Source: Cunninghamia lanceolata
Lineage: Eukaryota; Streptophyta; Pinopsida; Cupressales; Cupressaceae
NCBI GenBank assembly: GCA_027924645.1
Contig: BSBN01000829.1
Span: 558,001-622,000, forward strand
Direction: 5' to 3'
Length of the DNA stretch: 64,000 bases
Shown here: positions 45,862 through 56,699 of the stretch, one piece after another
Layout of the letters: each line of letters opens with the position of its first letter
Numbering within the stretch: the first letter of the stretch is position 1
Made by a program: the position numbers and the translations under genes
The notes under the pieces: model-generated
Told to the model about the DNA's origin: nothing
Seen by the model: only the letters and a program-made list of their open reading frames with translations
The model's database searches: none

Positions 45862-46683
45862 TCACTTGGGTGGCCCCGGGTAGCCAAAAAGGAAGAACCA
45901 AAATTTTTTCCTGCCAAATGCCTGATTCCAAACTGAAAGATCCCAATCCCAACTGAAAAAATTGGCATAGTTTGTCCATAAGGTCATTTGCTCAATTAGA
46001 TATTCCACCACCTTTGACAGCTTGCCACTTGTAGTACTGCCTCTGTCACTCTGCATTTCAAAATCAAACATGCAACCATACATGCTAAAAAATCCTTCAG
46101 CATTAAGCAACATATGCATTTTATACTCTTCAGATGGTACATCATACTGCTCTTGGCAGTCTTCATCATTTATCTGGCTACTGCACACCATCAGGCACTC
46201 ATCCAGCTGATCTAAAAACTCAAAATACTCAGAAAAAATGAGACCCCCAATATCTACTGATATTGAAAACAAATCCTGATCCACACACCCAATGTTGCAC
46301 ATATCTAAACCAGGTGATGATGAACATCCATCATTCACAGTTTGCAAATCCATAGTATCTTCACAAGAACTAAAGATATCTGATTCATATGCCCCCCACT
46401 CACAAACTGATGTAACACCAAGGTCAACAGTCTCCTTATATTCATCATCATCCTCAAAAAGAGGATTAATCCTACACCACTGAAAGTCAAGATTCACAGC
46501 ATCAAAGGCATCTGTAGACTCATCATAAAGGGGATTAACACTCACCGCAAAGGCCTCTACTTCTTCTTCATGATACTCCAATTCTTCTTTAGTACTATCA
46601 GATCCAGAGTCATAAGAAGAACAAACCTGATCCATGAATTGATCATGGATATCATTTCTATCAACTGATTGCCCCATATACAA
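45862..46683 (-). CDS. Acidic ORF of unknown function in element E, 273 aa
   Basis: Uninterrupted minus-strand ORF starting MYMGQSVDRNDIHDQFMDQV. It is strongly acidic (runs such as KEELEYHEEEVEAF and FEDDDEYKE) and contains many Cys residues in pairs (CNIGCVDQD, CSSQINDEDCQEQ). It ends in an aromatic-rich tail (KKFWFFLFGYPG). I recognise no domain. It lies in the place where pol would start after gag and is the only long open frame in an element otherwise broken, so it may be under constraint or simply lucky. It could be a remnant of the gag-protease spacer of a Ty3/gypsy element. Conserved signal or membrane segments are not obvious. Confidence 0.55.
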   Translation of the reverse strand: MYMGQSVDRNDIHDQFMDQVCSSYDSGSDSTKEELEYHEEEVEAFAVSVNPLYDESTDAFDAVNLDFQWCRINPLFEDDDEYKETVDLGVTSVCEWGAYESDIFSSCEDTMDLQTVNDGCSSSPGLDMCNIGCVDQDLFSISVDIGGLIFSEYFEFLDQLDECLMVCSSQINDEDCQEQYDVPSEEYKMHMLLNAEGFFSMYGCMFDFEMQSDRGSTTSGKLSKVVEYLIEQMTLWTNYANFFSWDWDLSVWNQAFGRKKFWFFLFGYPGPPK

Positions 46684-46992
46684 GATTTATGTTGTTTCAA
46701 TGCATTCTGAAGTTGAGCTATCTGCATCATCCTCCATCCCTCTAATACTTCCTGATGAAACTGATACTGACTATTGATCCACATGATCACAACCTTGTAC
46801 AACTGGATCATTTAAACATGATGGCTCTTTGATAAGGGTTGGTATGTAAATATTACTTGAAAAACCATTGTTTTCAACTTCATTTGTTGGGCAAAACAAG
46901 ACATCCTCCTTTATAACAGAAACATCATCAACTTGAAATGATGCAAAAACTGGGACAACAGGGGTGTGAATACTTTGACATTCATTGTCAAC

Positions 46993-47720
46993 TCATGAAT
47001 TAAATCTTTCATTAACATTGGGGGCTCCAGGACAACAAAAAATTTTAGAAAAATAACCCTTTTGTATTCCATACCTCCAATTGTTTTCAATATCTATTGC
47101 AAACCGATGTGCCTGATGTAATGTGGTGGGCTCCTTGTCTCTTAATCTGTAACTCATTTTCTTATCAAAAGCTCCCAAATAGACAACTAAGCACAGTGCA
47201 TCATTAGGTCTCATGCATTCTGGAATTCTATTCAATGCCCTCATAAATCTGAGGTTAAAGGCTGGGATCAACTCACCTTCTTCAATATGGATGTACATAA
47301 AATTACTAATAACTGCATATTCAGAGATTCTTTCACCATATTGTACTAGAAATGCAAATTTAAAACCATGCAAGAGCTGACAGAGTGAGCTGGAAGGTAG
47401 GAAAACCAGTCCCTTGCATCTTCATCTAGAGATTGAACAAATAATCTCATAACCACATCCTCATGGTCAATCTCAAAGTCATCTATCACATTCATAAACT
47501 GCTACAAGTGTCTCTCAGCTGATTCATCTTTTATACCATTAAATTTAGGCAAAAAAATTCTGATTTTAGGTGGAAGAGCATTTGGATAGCCACAAATGCC
47601 ACTGAAATTTATGGGCTTATATCTGTCTATGTTGAAACTTCTTTTATTACATTGTTGGGACTGACTACTATACATTTTTGCACCTGACACTTCACAAGGG
47701 TGCATAGGCTGATAATACAT
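46993..47720 (-). pseudogene. Element E gag (broken)
   Basis: Starts MYYQPMHPCEVSGAKMYSSQ on the minus strand. The gag core appears as KIRIFLPKFNGIKDESAERH and VVMRLFVQSLDEDARDWFSY, then, after a stop and frame change near 47370, FNLRFMRALNRIPECMRPND, VVYLGAFDKKMSY and TLHQAHRFAIDIENN. This order is typical of the Ty3/gypsy gag capsid region. No zinc knuckle is seen after it. A stop at 47502 and the frame shift inactivate it. Confidence 0.78.
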
Positions 47721-48223
47721 CCTTTATGTTTTTGCAACCCTCCTCTCTACTCAGATTTTCTACAAACAATGACTTTAGGCATTCAAAATTTAGACTATTT
47801 TTTCAAACTTTCCTAAAGTCCTTTAAATGAGTCTTTTTAGCAACATTGCATGCCCTTTGAAATACAGAATAAGTTCTAATAAAAGCATGCAAGCTTTGCT
47901 TTCACCAATGTTTCCCTTTTAACCAGTGCTATCTCACCAAATAGGGAGTCTGTCAAACAATATGAAATACCTGGATATGTTGCAGGAGCTGCAAATTCTT
48001 CTCTGACTGATTTTGTTCTTTTATCAGGTTCTTTGATGCAGAGTCGCCACCTCCTTGAAGAGGAATGAGCTTCAAACAAGCTGAAGCTGCAAATTGATTT
48101 CTTTCTTTCTGGGTCATCCACCAGCAGAGTCACATATACAACCTTTTTCTCTGCTGCAACAAACACATCTAGGCCTAATTCTTCAATCTTGTAGACTCAA
48201 ACTTTCATGGATATGACATTGAT

Positions 48224-48241
48224 CTCCCAGCAGAGTCGCCA
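48224..48241 (-). other. Element E primer binding site
   Basis: On the minus strand, TGGCGACTCTGCTGGGAG starts three bases after the LTR terminus CCAACA. It fits the TGGCGACTCTGCTGGGGA class of PBS seen in plant Ty3/gypsy elements. Confidence 0.8.
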
Positions 48242-48244
48242 TTT

Positions 48245-50567
48245 TGTTGGTTTTTCTTCTGAATCAGCATTAGGGTTTGCCAATTCTAATGCACAGGCAG
48301 ATTCAGCCAACTGAATACAGGAGGTTGCGTGAGCTCCTCCCTTTCACTTTTGGTTCTGCCGCACCAAGGGGGGTGTCCCTATTTGATAAAAGTATAACCT
48401 TGACTAGCTCAATGACAGAAGGATTTAACTTGACGGCAACAGGCAGAATACTCTCATGTATGGACCAAGATTTGTGTAACAAATCACAAGGTTGGCAACA
48501 TTCTTGGACATAATGTCTGGTTAGGTATGAGAGCATGCAGAGGTTCCTAATCCTAATCCTACAACTAACAGGTGGAAGTGATGAGATGGGTTGAAATGGT
48601 GTTTGGAGTGATGGGACTTTCCTAGACCCATTGAACAGACAAATTCCCAAACCAGTGCCTTATCTGGGCAGCAGAGTCATATCTAAGACTGTAAATGTCT
48701 CCCCATGACAACATAAATTCATATCCAGAGGACCTGAGAATAATGCTACTGCCTGACAGCAACATGTCCAAGAAAGAGTATCATTAATGATCATGCTTAA
48801 CAGATCCTATGATGTAATCTATTTCCCTTTGTATCTGATCAAAAGCCTATTTAACCACTCCTTGAGCAGACGCAATAAATCAGACACACAGTATGCATAC
48901 ACTGAAAAACTTGGAAGTCCTTGACAACCTTGTTTGAAAGGAAAATAAATGACATACAGGAGACAATCAGAAACAATACACACACAGGTGTTTTTCATTT
49001 AAAATCAATCTGCATAGAAGGTCATCACAGAGAAAATCATCATTTACAATCCAAGATAGATTAGTACACCAGACTAAGGACCGAGTCTGTAGCAAAAAAT
49101 GCCTTTCAAAATGTGAACACCTTATGTTCAGAGTCAGAGCCGAAAGCCCAAAAAACCTCCAACCTCTCAAAAGTAACATAGCCAAAACCATTTATACAGA
49201 ACCGTGTACATTCAGCAATTAATTACATGGCCAGAAGTCAAAAATCTGCCAGATACATCCATCAGAGGGAATGGCGCTCAGAAGCCATCAATGCAGCAGA
49301 CAAGGGAGGCCTCGAGCCTTGCACCGCCATCTGGGAGTCTTCATTCACAATTGGGTAGTTTAATCACTTGTACCATCGCCCATACTCCTGCTACAGTCGC
49401 CATTGATGGCCCAACAACCCGCAACCATCGAGAAAACTATCGCTGCGTTCAAATGGAAGTTTCCCGCCAAAACGCCCTCTTCGCAGGCTCAAACTACACA
49501 GGGGAATAATCCCACATGCACGGTGCCGAGACCACACTAGCACTTTATAAACATAGCTGCATGCATAATAGGTGTCGAGCATTTTTCCGCGCTCGACACA
49601 CGACCCTTAACCAAAAGCCCATCGACCAAATCGACACCATCGGCTTGCCCCAAAAACCTCTCGCCAATCTCAATTGTCTCACCGACGACACCTCCGCAAG
49701 CCTCTGTCGACCAGACATAGTCTATCAACCAGCCCAAAAGCTTCCTTGGCCGATAGACCAACTCTCCTCGATGGCCACCAAAACACCCTCGTCGGCGAAA
49801 CCTCCACTGTCGGCCCAACATCTGCCTGTTCACCCGATAGTCTATGTCATGCCGATGACCGTTCCAAATCCCTCCATCAGCGATATCAACACTATCGGCC
49901 AAACCCAAAGCTCCCTAGCTGATGGACCAAACTCTCACCGATGAAGTCTCCACATTCCTCGCCTGTCGGTATGACCAAAGCCATCAGCGAACAACAAAAT
50001 GCCTACACCGATAGAACTTGTCACCTCGATAGACACATCCTCCTTGGTCCCATCAGCCAAGCCCCCCATCGTCGGCACAACTCAAAACACTCACGCCGAC
50101 AATACAACACACGCCTATAACATCCATCAACCAAACACAAATGAAGCCTATCGACGATGAATATCACACCGATGGCATTTCCATCAGCCAAACCAAACAC
50201 ATCGGAGGGAACAAAAAATAGCTCGCCGATGATGCCGATCACTCCGATGAATCAAAAACATAAAGCTCCAAACCTTTGAACCATGAACCGGTTCAAACGG
50301 ATGGTTCAACCGAGAAGTTCAACACCGAACGGAGCACTTCAAAAAGAACATTTGCCGAACACAAACACAAAGCCTTGAACCGTTGAACCATGAACCAAAA
50401 GGGTTCAACACGGTGGTTCAAAACGATGGTTCAATCATAATCTGAGCACTCAAAAAGAAGTTTCGCCGATAGAGAAAGTCACAGCGATGAACAAGGAAAC
50501 TTAGGGCCCAAAAAGAAAAAACCCTCCAACATCTGCGCTCAGATCTAGACCAAAATGGGTACCAACA
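48245..50567 (-). repeat. Element E 5' LTR (right)
   Basis: 2,323 bp, near-identical in layout to 43403-45723. On the plus strand it starts TGTTGGTTTTTC and ends GGGTACCAACA. More CpG positions have decayed here than in the left copy. Confidence 0.9.
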
Positions 50568-51037
50568 ACACCAAAGGGTGATCCCACACTAATGTGTCCC
50601 ACTTGTGAGACATCTTGATTTTGCCTTAGAAAAATCCATGATTTAACCCTAGATAGGTTCCATATAAGGGGGTTTTACTGAAGGGGTTAGATCAAACCCC
50701 CTTGGATAGAACCCCGGTAGGCTTAAATCAAACCCATGACAAAGGCTCCTCTACACCTGCCAAAATCTAATAAAAAATAATTTTGCTTCACCTTTTGGGG
50801 GATCAAATGAAGTCATTCATATTGACATTTTGTAAGAATGTAGCCTTAGTGTTAGCTTTCCAAAAATGATAATATGTATTATTTTTATTTTTATTTTATC
50901 ATGAATGAAGATCTATTACAAAAAATAATGACATTTATTCAAGACATTACTTGAAAAACAATAAACGTTGTTAGAAAAACTCAAAAAATGTACTACACTC
51001 CACATGGATGCCATTGTTTCAATTAAAAATAATGTGT

Positions 51038-51270
51038 GTAAGGATTTGTGCTTAAATGGCAAGGCCATAGGGTTCTCAAGATGGAGATCCAAGTTCAAAT
51101 CCCCCAAGTAACACCGATAGTTGGAACTCCAAGCTGTGGCTCTTGGACTTCCATTATGGCTTCTATGTTGAATAAGTAAATCTAAGTTGAATATGTGGAT
51201 GGGGAGGAGGTCCCCCTTGTGACCTCCGCTAGAGTGGGCCAGCCTAAATATCCTCACAATTTACAGATCA

Positions 51271-51312
<42 letters not shown>
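51038..51312 (+). mobile_element. Candidate tRNA-derived SINE
   Basis: An A-box-like CTTAAATGGCAAGG (51051-51064) and a B-box-like AAGTTCAAATCCC (51091-51103) have tRNA-like spacing. A tRNA-unrelated body follows, ending in a simple tail of (TA)n then (GA)n (51272-51312). The flanks AATGTGT at 51031-51037 and 51313-51319 could be a TSD. Confidence 0.45.
51272..51312. repeat. (TA)n(GA)n microsatellite
   Basis: About ten TA units directly followed by about eleven GA units. Confidence 0.95.
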
Positions 51313-51757
51313 AATGTGTTACAAAAAATATAGATCTAAATTTTTTGTTAATAATGATTCAAAAATTAATAATAAATAAAATGTTTAATAATTTAATTAC
51401 CAAAAAATATCTATGCACTAAACATTTGAGTTAATGATCTAATTTCAAGAACTTATGGAAATTTTTATTTGTAGTCAAAGTTATGCAATATGGAAAAATG
51501 ACAATAAAAAAAATAGAAAAAATATTAAATTTGATTGAAAATAAAAATAAAAATGATAGAAACTATTCTTTAAAAAAATTAAAAATTATAACTTAAATTT
51601 ACATAGAAAATGCCACAACTCACTAGTTTACATCATCCTTAAATTCTTGATTGTTTGTTCAATATAATGGACACAAATTTAAAAATAATAAAAAATGTTG
51701 ATTTTGAGTGTCCCACTTAGATAAAAATGTGGGACACACTATTATGATATCATCCCA

Positions 51758-54700
51758 ATAAGAGGTCAAATGATATGCATGTAGGCTTAATTAGGTGCCC
51801 AGTATTATAGGTTCTCCTATGTTGTTCATGTTACCCCAAGGGATGGAAAAACATAAATAAATAGGTGATAGATATCCCCATGTAAGATCAAAAAAGTAAT
51901 AGATATAATCGTATAGGTGCTAAAAGTCAAGGGAGGTATTAGGTATCCCTAATAGTGTTCTCACTATTGCCCCCACAACACAACGACAAAATGGAATGGA
52001 TGAATAACTAAGTAGATGTAAGAACGAACACACAAAGAAGATATGTTGAAAGGTAGGCATATATGCTCAACATGTTGGGGGTATAAATATCCCTAATGAT
52101 ATTTCTAATGTTGCCCAGAAAGTGGCATTTAGAGAATAGGTAAGTTTGTGTGTAGATGTGAACGTGAAAGCTCAAGATAGATGATAAGAAGGAATGCACA
52201 CAAAAGAGGAGTGATGAGAAGGTGTTCTCCACAGATGTCCCTAGAAGGGTGCTATTATTGTCATAGGATGATAGATAGGATCATGGTTCTAAGAATCCAC
52301 TTATGTAACAAAGGATGTGGACGAGGGTTTCTAGGAATTTAAAATATTGGAAGTATGGGAGTGAACTAGAAACAAGCAGGCAAATGCTCCCAAAGTGGGT
52401 GATAATGAAATGAAGAAAATAAAGAAGGAAAGGCTAATCCATAATTATAATACTTGAAAATAGGAATAAGTGAGGAAAAATGGAAAATATGGTAATCAAT
52501 TAGGTAAAACAAGGGAGTGTCATGAGTTGCACAAGCAAGGAAAAGTGATGAATGAATTGAAATTTTGCATTTTAGGCCCAAGTCGAATGAATTATGATGT
52601 GGGATGATTAGTCTCTCTTATAAATTTAAATATTTCATCTTTTTAATTTATGTCATGAATTTTATCACCTTGTTTTTTTGTGCCATGCCCAATTTGTGAA
52701 ATTGGTGATATGGACATGTAGGAAGAGGTATATGGTAAGAAAGGAGTGGCTCCCACCATGTACCATGATACAATGGGATCGTAGGAAATAGTGAGTGGGG
52801 AGTTTAATTAAAATTAACCATAATCTCATTAGGTAAAATAAAATTTAATAATAAGATCTACACCAAATAGGGATGCTTTCCTAAATCCAGTTCAGTTGTA
52901 AAGAGCATGTCACAACTCACCGAGTTAGTGAATGTTGGAGTAGACCCCATATGATTGGGTTGCTAGCTACTCATATTCTATGAGGTCATTGAGCCGTCAT
53001 AATGACATTCCTTGTCTTCACTACTATGTCTCTCTTCCTTACTATCGGATTTGTATTCGACGTGATGTGACCCTAGCATTTGCATGTGCATTGAGATGCC
53101 GGATTCATACTTGTATGTATTTATTGGAAGTTGTGTCATGTGTTACTTGCATGCATTAGATTAGAAGTTGTGTCACATATGTGTTGTGTGCATGCCATAT
53201 GTTGCCTTATATGATTGTTATATTGTGAGTGCCACATGCATGTGGGGTATGTTTGATTGGCTTGAGTGTTGCCATGTATATATTGGATTTATGTGAGAGG
53301 GCTTGATAGTGATGTTGCCATGATCTTCTTCTCTGTATCTCAGGGGTTACCTAGAGTGGCATAGACTATATTGTGCTTGACGATGGTAATATGGTAGGGT
53401 AGTGGGCAACATTTCCCCATTGGTCCTATCACGAAGATCTTTCAAGTGCTGGATGGATTTCTTATCATTTTGGCATGTTGAGTATGTCATGTTATGCACC
53501 TATTATAGAACCTTGGAGAGTGGGTTGGACTTATGGTGTATTATGCACTTGTAGCATTTCATTATTGTATATTATAAATCTTTGTAAAGTAGGTCTTTCA
53601 AACCATTGTAATAAGTTTTTAATGATACATTATGAGGTCTTTTATGATGTGGGTTATGATGAATCCATGTTTAGGATAAAACCTTTTAAATGTAATAATT
53701 ATATGTTATCATCTTGTATTTTTCCATGCCTCGGCTTGTGAGAATATTGGTATGATTTGAATGATTTTCACATGTTGCAATCTTGCTATGTTAGCATGTT
53801 TAGATTGAATTACGTGATGTTGTAATTAATGAGTATGGATATGTTAGTAGTGGATCACATTCTACCCACATAGATGGTAAGGATCCTATCATTACCTTTG
53901 GCATGTGTTGACATTGGTGTCAAACATGCATAGCATTTTGTAATGTTTTTATCTTATTTGCTATGTGAACATTATTGGCTTAATGCCTTATTTCACGATT
54001 GGTAATTGGGCTAAATGCCTTAATGTATATCACTTTAGATGTTCCATTAAAATCTTGTTGAATTTTGGGTAATGAATCCCTTGTCATTTCTTTGGTGGAC
54101 TTCGTAGTTGGATCATACCTTGTCAACTTGACTTGTAGAGTCAAAAATTAATGTTAGCATGATTGATTTTGGGAGTGTGTTAGTCCTCCCATTTTATTCT
54201 TCCTTTTGAGTCTTATTTTGGAAGTTCTTGTCATCGAATTCAATTGGTGGATTAATTTCCCCATCAAATCTTAAGTGTATGAGATCTTTAGGATCTTCTT
54301 GAGGTTTTCAGGTGTTTCTAGAGTGTCAAAATAATGTTTGGAGTCCTTGGTGGGACTTGGAGAAAATTCTAGGCTGAAAATGTTAGATTTGTCAAAGTTT
54401 ATAAATGCTTCCAGGACCCCAGTGTGTTGGCAGGGACTACAACACCTAGTGCTAGTGTCCCAATTTAGCACTAGAGTCCAATTCTATCACTAGAGTCCTT
54501 TGAGGCACTATAGTCCTCTTCACTACTAGGATGTCCATGCAGTCATGGACAACAAGCTTTTCCTGACATTTTCTGATGAAACTTTATATACAAAAGTTAT
54601 TCCCCTTGGTTCTCTGAGTCTTCCCATCCTGACACTTCATCGATAGGTGTCTTGGTTTGGAAGTTATTCCCACCTTAGCATTGGGAAGCGTGCCTTTGTA

Positions 54701-56140
54701 TAAAATTAACTAGTGAGCATTCCAATTGGTCAAGGGATTGTACCTCCTAATTGAACCATCCCTTGGGTGAGTGTTTCCCTTGTGTTGGAATTTTGTCTTG
54801 TATAGTCATGGAATGGATTAAGGTAGTTGTCACCTTCATCAAGTACGTCATGTGTTTGCAAGGGATCGAGGTCGTGAACATGTATCCAATTTTCTTCATC
54901 AAGTGAGCTCCACCTCTCGTATGGTCATCATGGTGAATTGTCACATGATGAGTGAAGTCTTCTTCTTGTGCCACCTTGCTTAGTGTAATGGTGATGTCTT
55001 CTTAGGTGTTGATGTATTTGTTACGATAGGTCTTGTGTGTGTGTGAGTGCAATGCAAGATGTAAATGTCACACATGCAAACATGAAAATTTTGTCTATTT
55101 GATGTTTGTTCGCCCAATGTCCTAGGTGAAAGCTTGGGGAATTACACTTGATCATCAATCTCGTATATATAACATAACAAGTATTTCTCAATAAAATCAC
55201 AATACCAATAAATCTCTCTCTCTCCCAACTAAGATAATGCTTTTGACCGATATTGAAACATTATATAACTATCTCAAAATACATCTTAAATATTGGAAGG
55301 AAAATAAAATTATTAAATTTTTCCCCTACATTTAGTAAGTTTACATTTAGTAAGTTTAATAACTCAACTTTTAGGAACAAATTAATTTATAATTTTTCAA
55401 TTAACATTGATTTTCCTAATTTTATGGCAGCCATAACAAGTGCATCCCATTTAATAGGAAGATAAGTATTTATGGATTAGACATTTAGAAAACCATTGCA
55501 ATGGTTGAGAGAGAGTGCATTTATAGCTTGAAAATGTAGATGGTTTCTTTGGATATTATAACCTTTGGAAACTTTAGTGATATCAATCTCTATAGCCACA
55601 TAACGCGATAAAAAGAATTTACATCTCTCAATCTTAAATGTTTAGCAAACCAAAATATTTAGCCGATAGGCTTTTCTGTGGGAGCTTTACTCCCTGGAAA
55701 CTTCTCATGCCAGAAAAGTGTCATGATATAAGTAGGTACTACATCAGAGATGGTTAATCCAGCTCCCCAAGAATTACACCTAACCCAGCTGCTGGAGTCT
55801 CTCACGGCTCTTCATTTCGTAAAGTTGTTAAAACAACCAAATATTATCGCTATAAACTACACCTCTTCTTCCTGCTTGCACCGGGAAAACTCCACCGTCG
55901 ATGTCTGATATAAGCAGGTACTACAAATCTATCTAGTAGGCCCGCTCAATATCAAACCCTCAGTAAAGTTAAGATAATTCAAAATCAGTGGCTCTGAAAA
56001 TGATGAGTGAAGAGTATTACACCTCTGTGGTTGACTGCAACTTAACAGAGATTGCCATTGCATGCCAATATGGAATAGGGATTGAAATGTGGTAATAAAC
56101 GGGCTGTTAGTTCGTCGTTTAACATTTCAGTTCCGTGTGA
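51758..56140. other. Intergenic, no gene recognised
   Basis: Mostly AT-rich sequence with chance frames only. Notable small items are a CACTAGAGTCC-like repeat cluster (54440-54530) and a repeated 19-bp string TGATATAAGYAGGTACTAC near 55724 and 55902, upstream of the ERF pseudogene. The segments 51840-51990 and 52040-52110 share phrases such as TATCCCTAAT with each other. Confidence 0.5.
54430..54530 (+). repeat. Degenerate CACTAGAGTCC repeats
   Basis: Four to five imperfect copies (CCTAGTGCTAGTGTCC, GCACTAGAGTCC, TCACTAGAGTCC, GCACTATAGTCC, CACTACTAGGATGTCC) spaced 20-25 bp. Confidence 0.7.
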
Positions 56141-56143
56141 TCA

Positions 56144-56695
56144 CGTTACAGAGGAGTGTCGTAGACTATTAAATATCATCCACTTCAACAGTCAAAGGTC
56201 AATTTTAACCAATAAAAATAAGATAAATATTTACCACTTCTTGTTGTGGATGAGTTGTAAAATTACTATTGATTCTTTGACCATTAAAATGGATGATGTT
56301 TAAATAAAGTGAACAAACCATGGAAAAAATTCGTAGCAGAGATTAGGGATTCTGCCAGGGATGGGGCCCACCTTTGGCTCAGAACTTTTGACACTAGTGA
56401 GGCCACTACAGTTGCATATGACCATGTTGCTTTTATAATGAGAGGGGCCAAGGTTCTGCTCAACTTTCCCCTCAATGCCTCCACCTATGCTGAGTCGGTC
56501 TCAGGGGATGGTCACATGGAATCCAACAAGAGGGACAGAAAGATCATTGAATTGGAGGTCCAGTAGCCACCTCGCACAAAGATTAAAAGGGATGTAGACG
56601 ATGAAGAGGAGAAAGTTTTGGGGAAATTAGAAAAATTGGTGCCTCTTTCTCTGCTCCTTGTCTTCCCCTTCAAACCATCACCCATGGTCATGTAA
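56144..56695 (+). pseudogene. AP2/ERF transcription factor pseudogene
   Basis: Codons 56144-56158 read RYRGV, the start of an AP2/ERF DNA-binding domain. The next domain part resumes only at 56318: PWKKFVAEIRDSARDGAHLW, LRTFDTSEATTVAYDHVAF and MRGAKVLLNFPLN, a clear match to the ERF class. About 150 bp with stops separate the two parts. A TAG at 56564 interrupts the C-terminal part, which continues as KRDVDDEEEKVLGKLEKLVP to a TAA near 56695. The Trp and the RGVR/WG context residues that bind the GCC box are partly altered (PWKKF for PWGKF, WLRTF for WLGTF). It is probably an intronless ERF copy, now dead. Confidence 0.75.
56191..56282. repeat. Possible small insert with inverted ends inside the AP2 domain
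   Basis: The ends GTCAAAGGTCAATTTTAA and (inverted) GGTCAAAGAATCAATAGTAA are imperfect inverted repeats. They lie in the extra DNA that splits the AP2 domain and may be a miniature element. Confidence 0.35.
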
Positions 56696-56699
56696 TCGC

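Larger units (their letters stand above)
43403..50567 (-). mobile_element. Element E: gag-only, non-autonomous LTR retrotransposon
   Basis: A 7.2-kb element with two 2.32-kb LTRs (43403-45723 and 48245-50567) and only 2.5 kb inside. Exact TSD ACACC at 43398-43402 and 50568-50572. The minus-strand orientation is set by a PBS (TGGCGACTCTGCTGGGAG) next to the right LTR and by gag reading on the minus strand. Inside are gag remains and one open acidic ORF; there is no protease, RT or integrase. It would need enzymes from another element, making it a gag-bearing relative of LARD-type elements. The gag resembles Ty3/gypsy gag. Confidence 0.88.
50576..51757. mobile_element. Possible TIR element (non-autonomous)
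   Basis: The left end GGGTGATCCCACACTAATGT and the right end, read inverted as GGGATGATATCATAATAGTG, share an outer GGG(A)TGAT and an inner TGTGTCCCAC block at similar depth. The interior is AT-rich and has no transposase. No convincing TSD is visible, so the call is tentative. Confidence 0.3.

Noticed and set aside
47876..48166. 96-codon minus-strand frame right after element E's PBS
   Set aside because: Lies in the leader between PBS and gag, shows no gag motif, and its length is compatible with chance; kept only as a possible leader ORF.
51272..51312. Centromeric or telomeric repeat
   Set aside because: Simple dinucleotide runs only; no TTTAGGG-type or satellite unit.
53475..53741. 88-codon plus-strand frame
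   Set aside because: Cys/Tyr-rich, isolated, without a recognisable domain; probably chance in AT-rich DNA.
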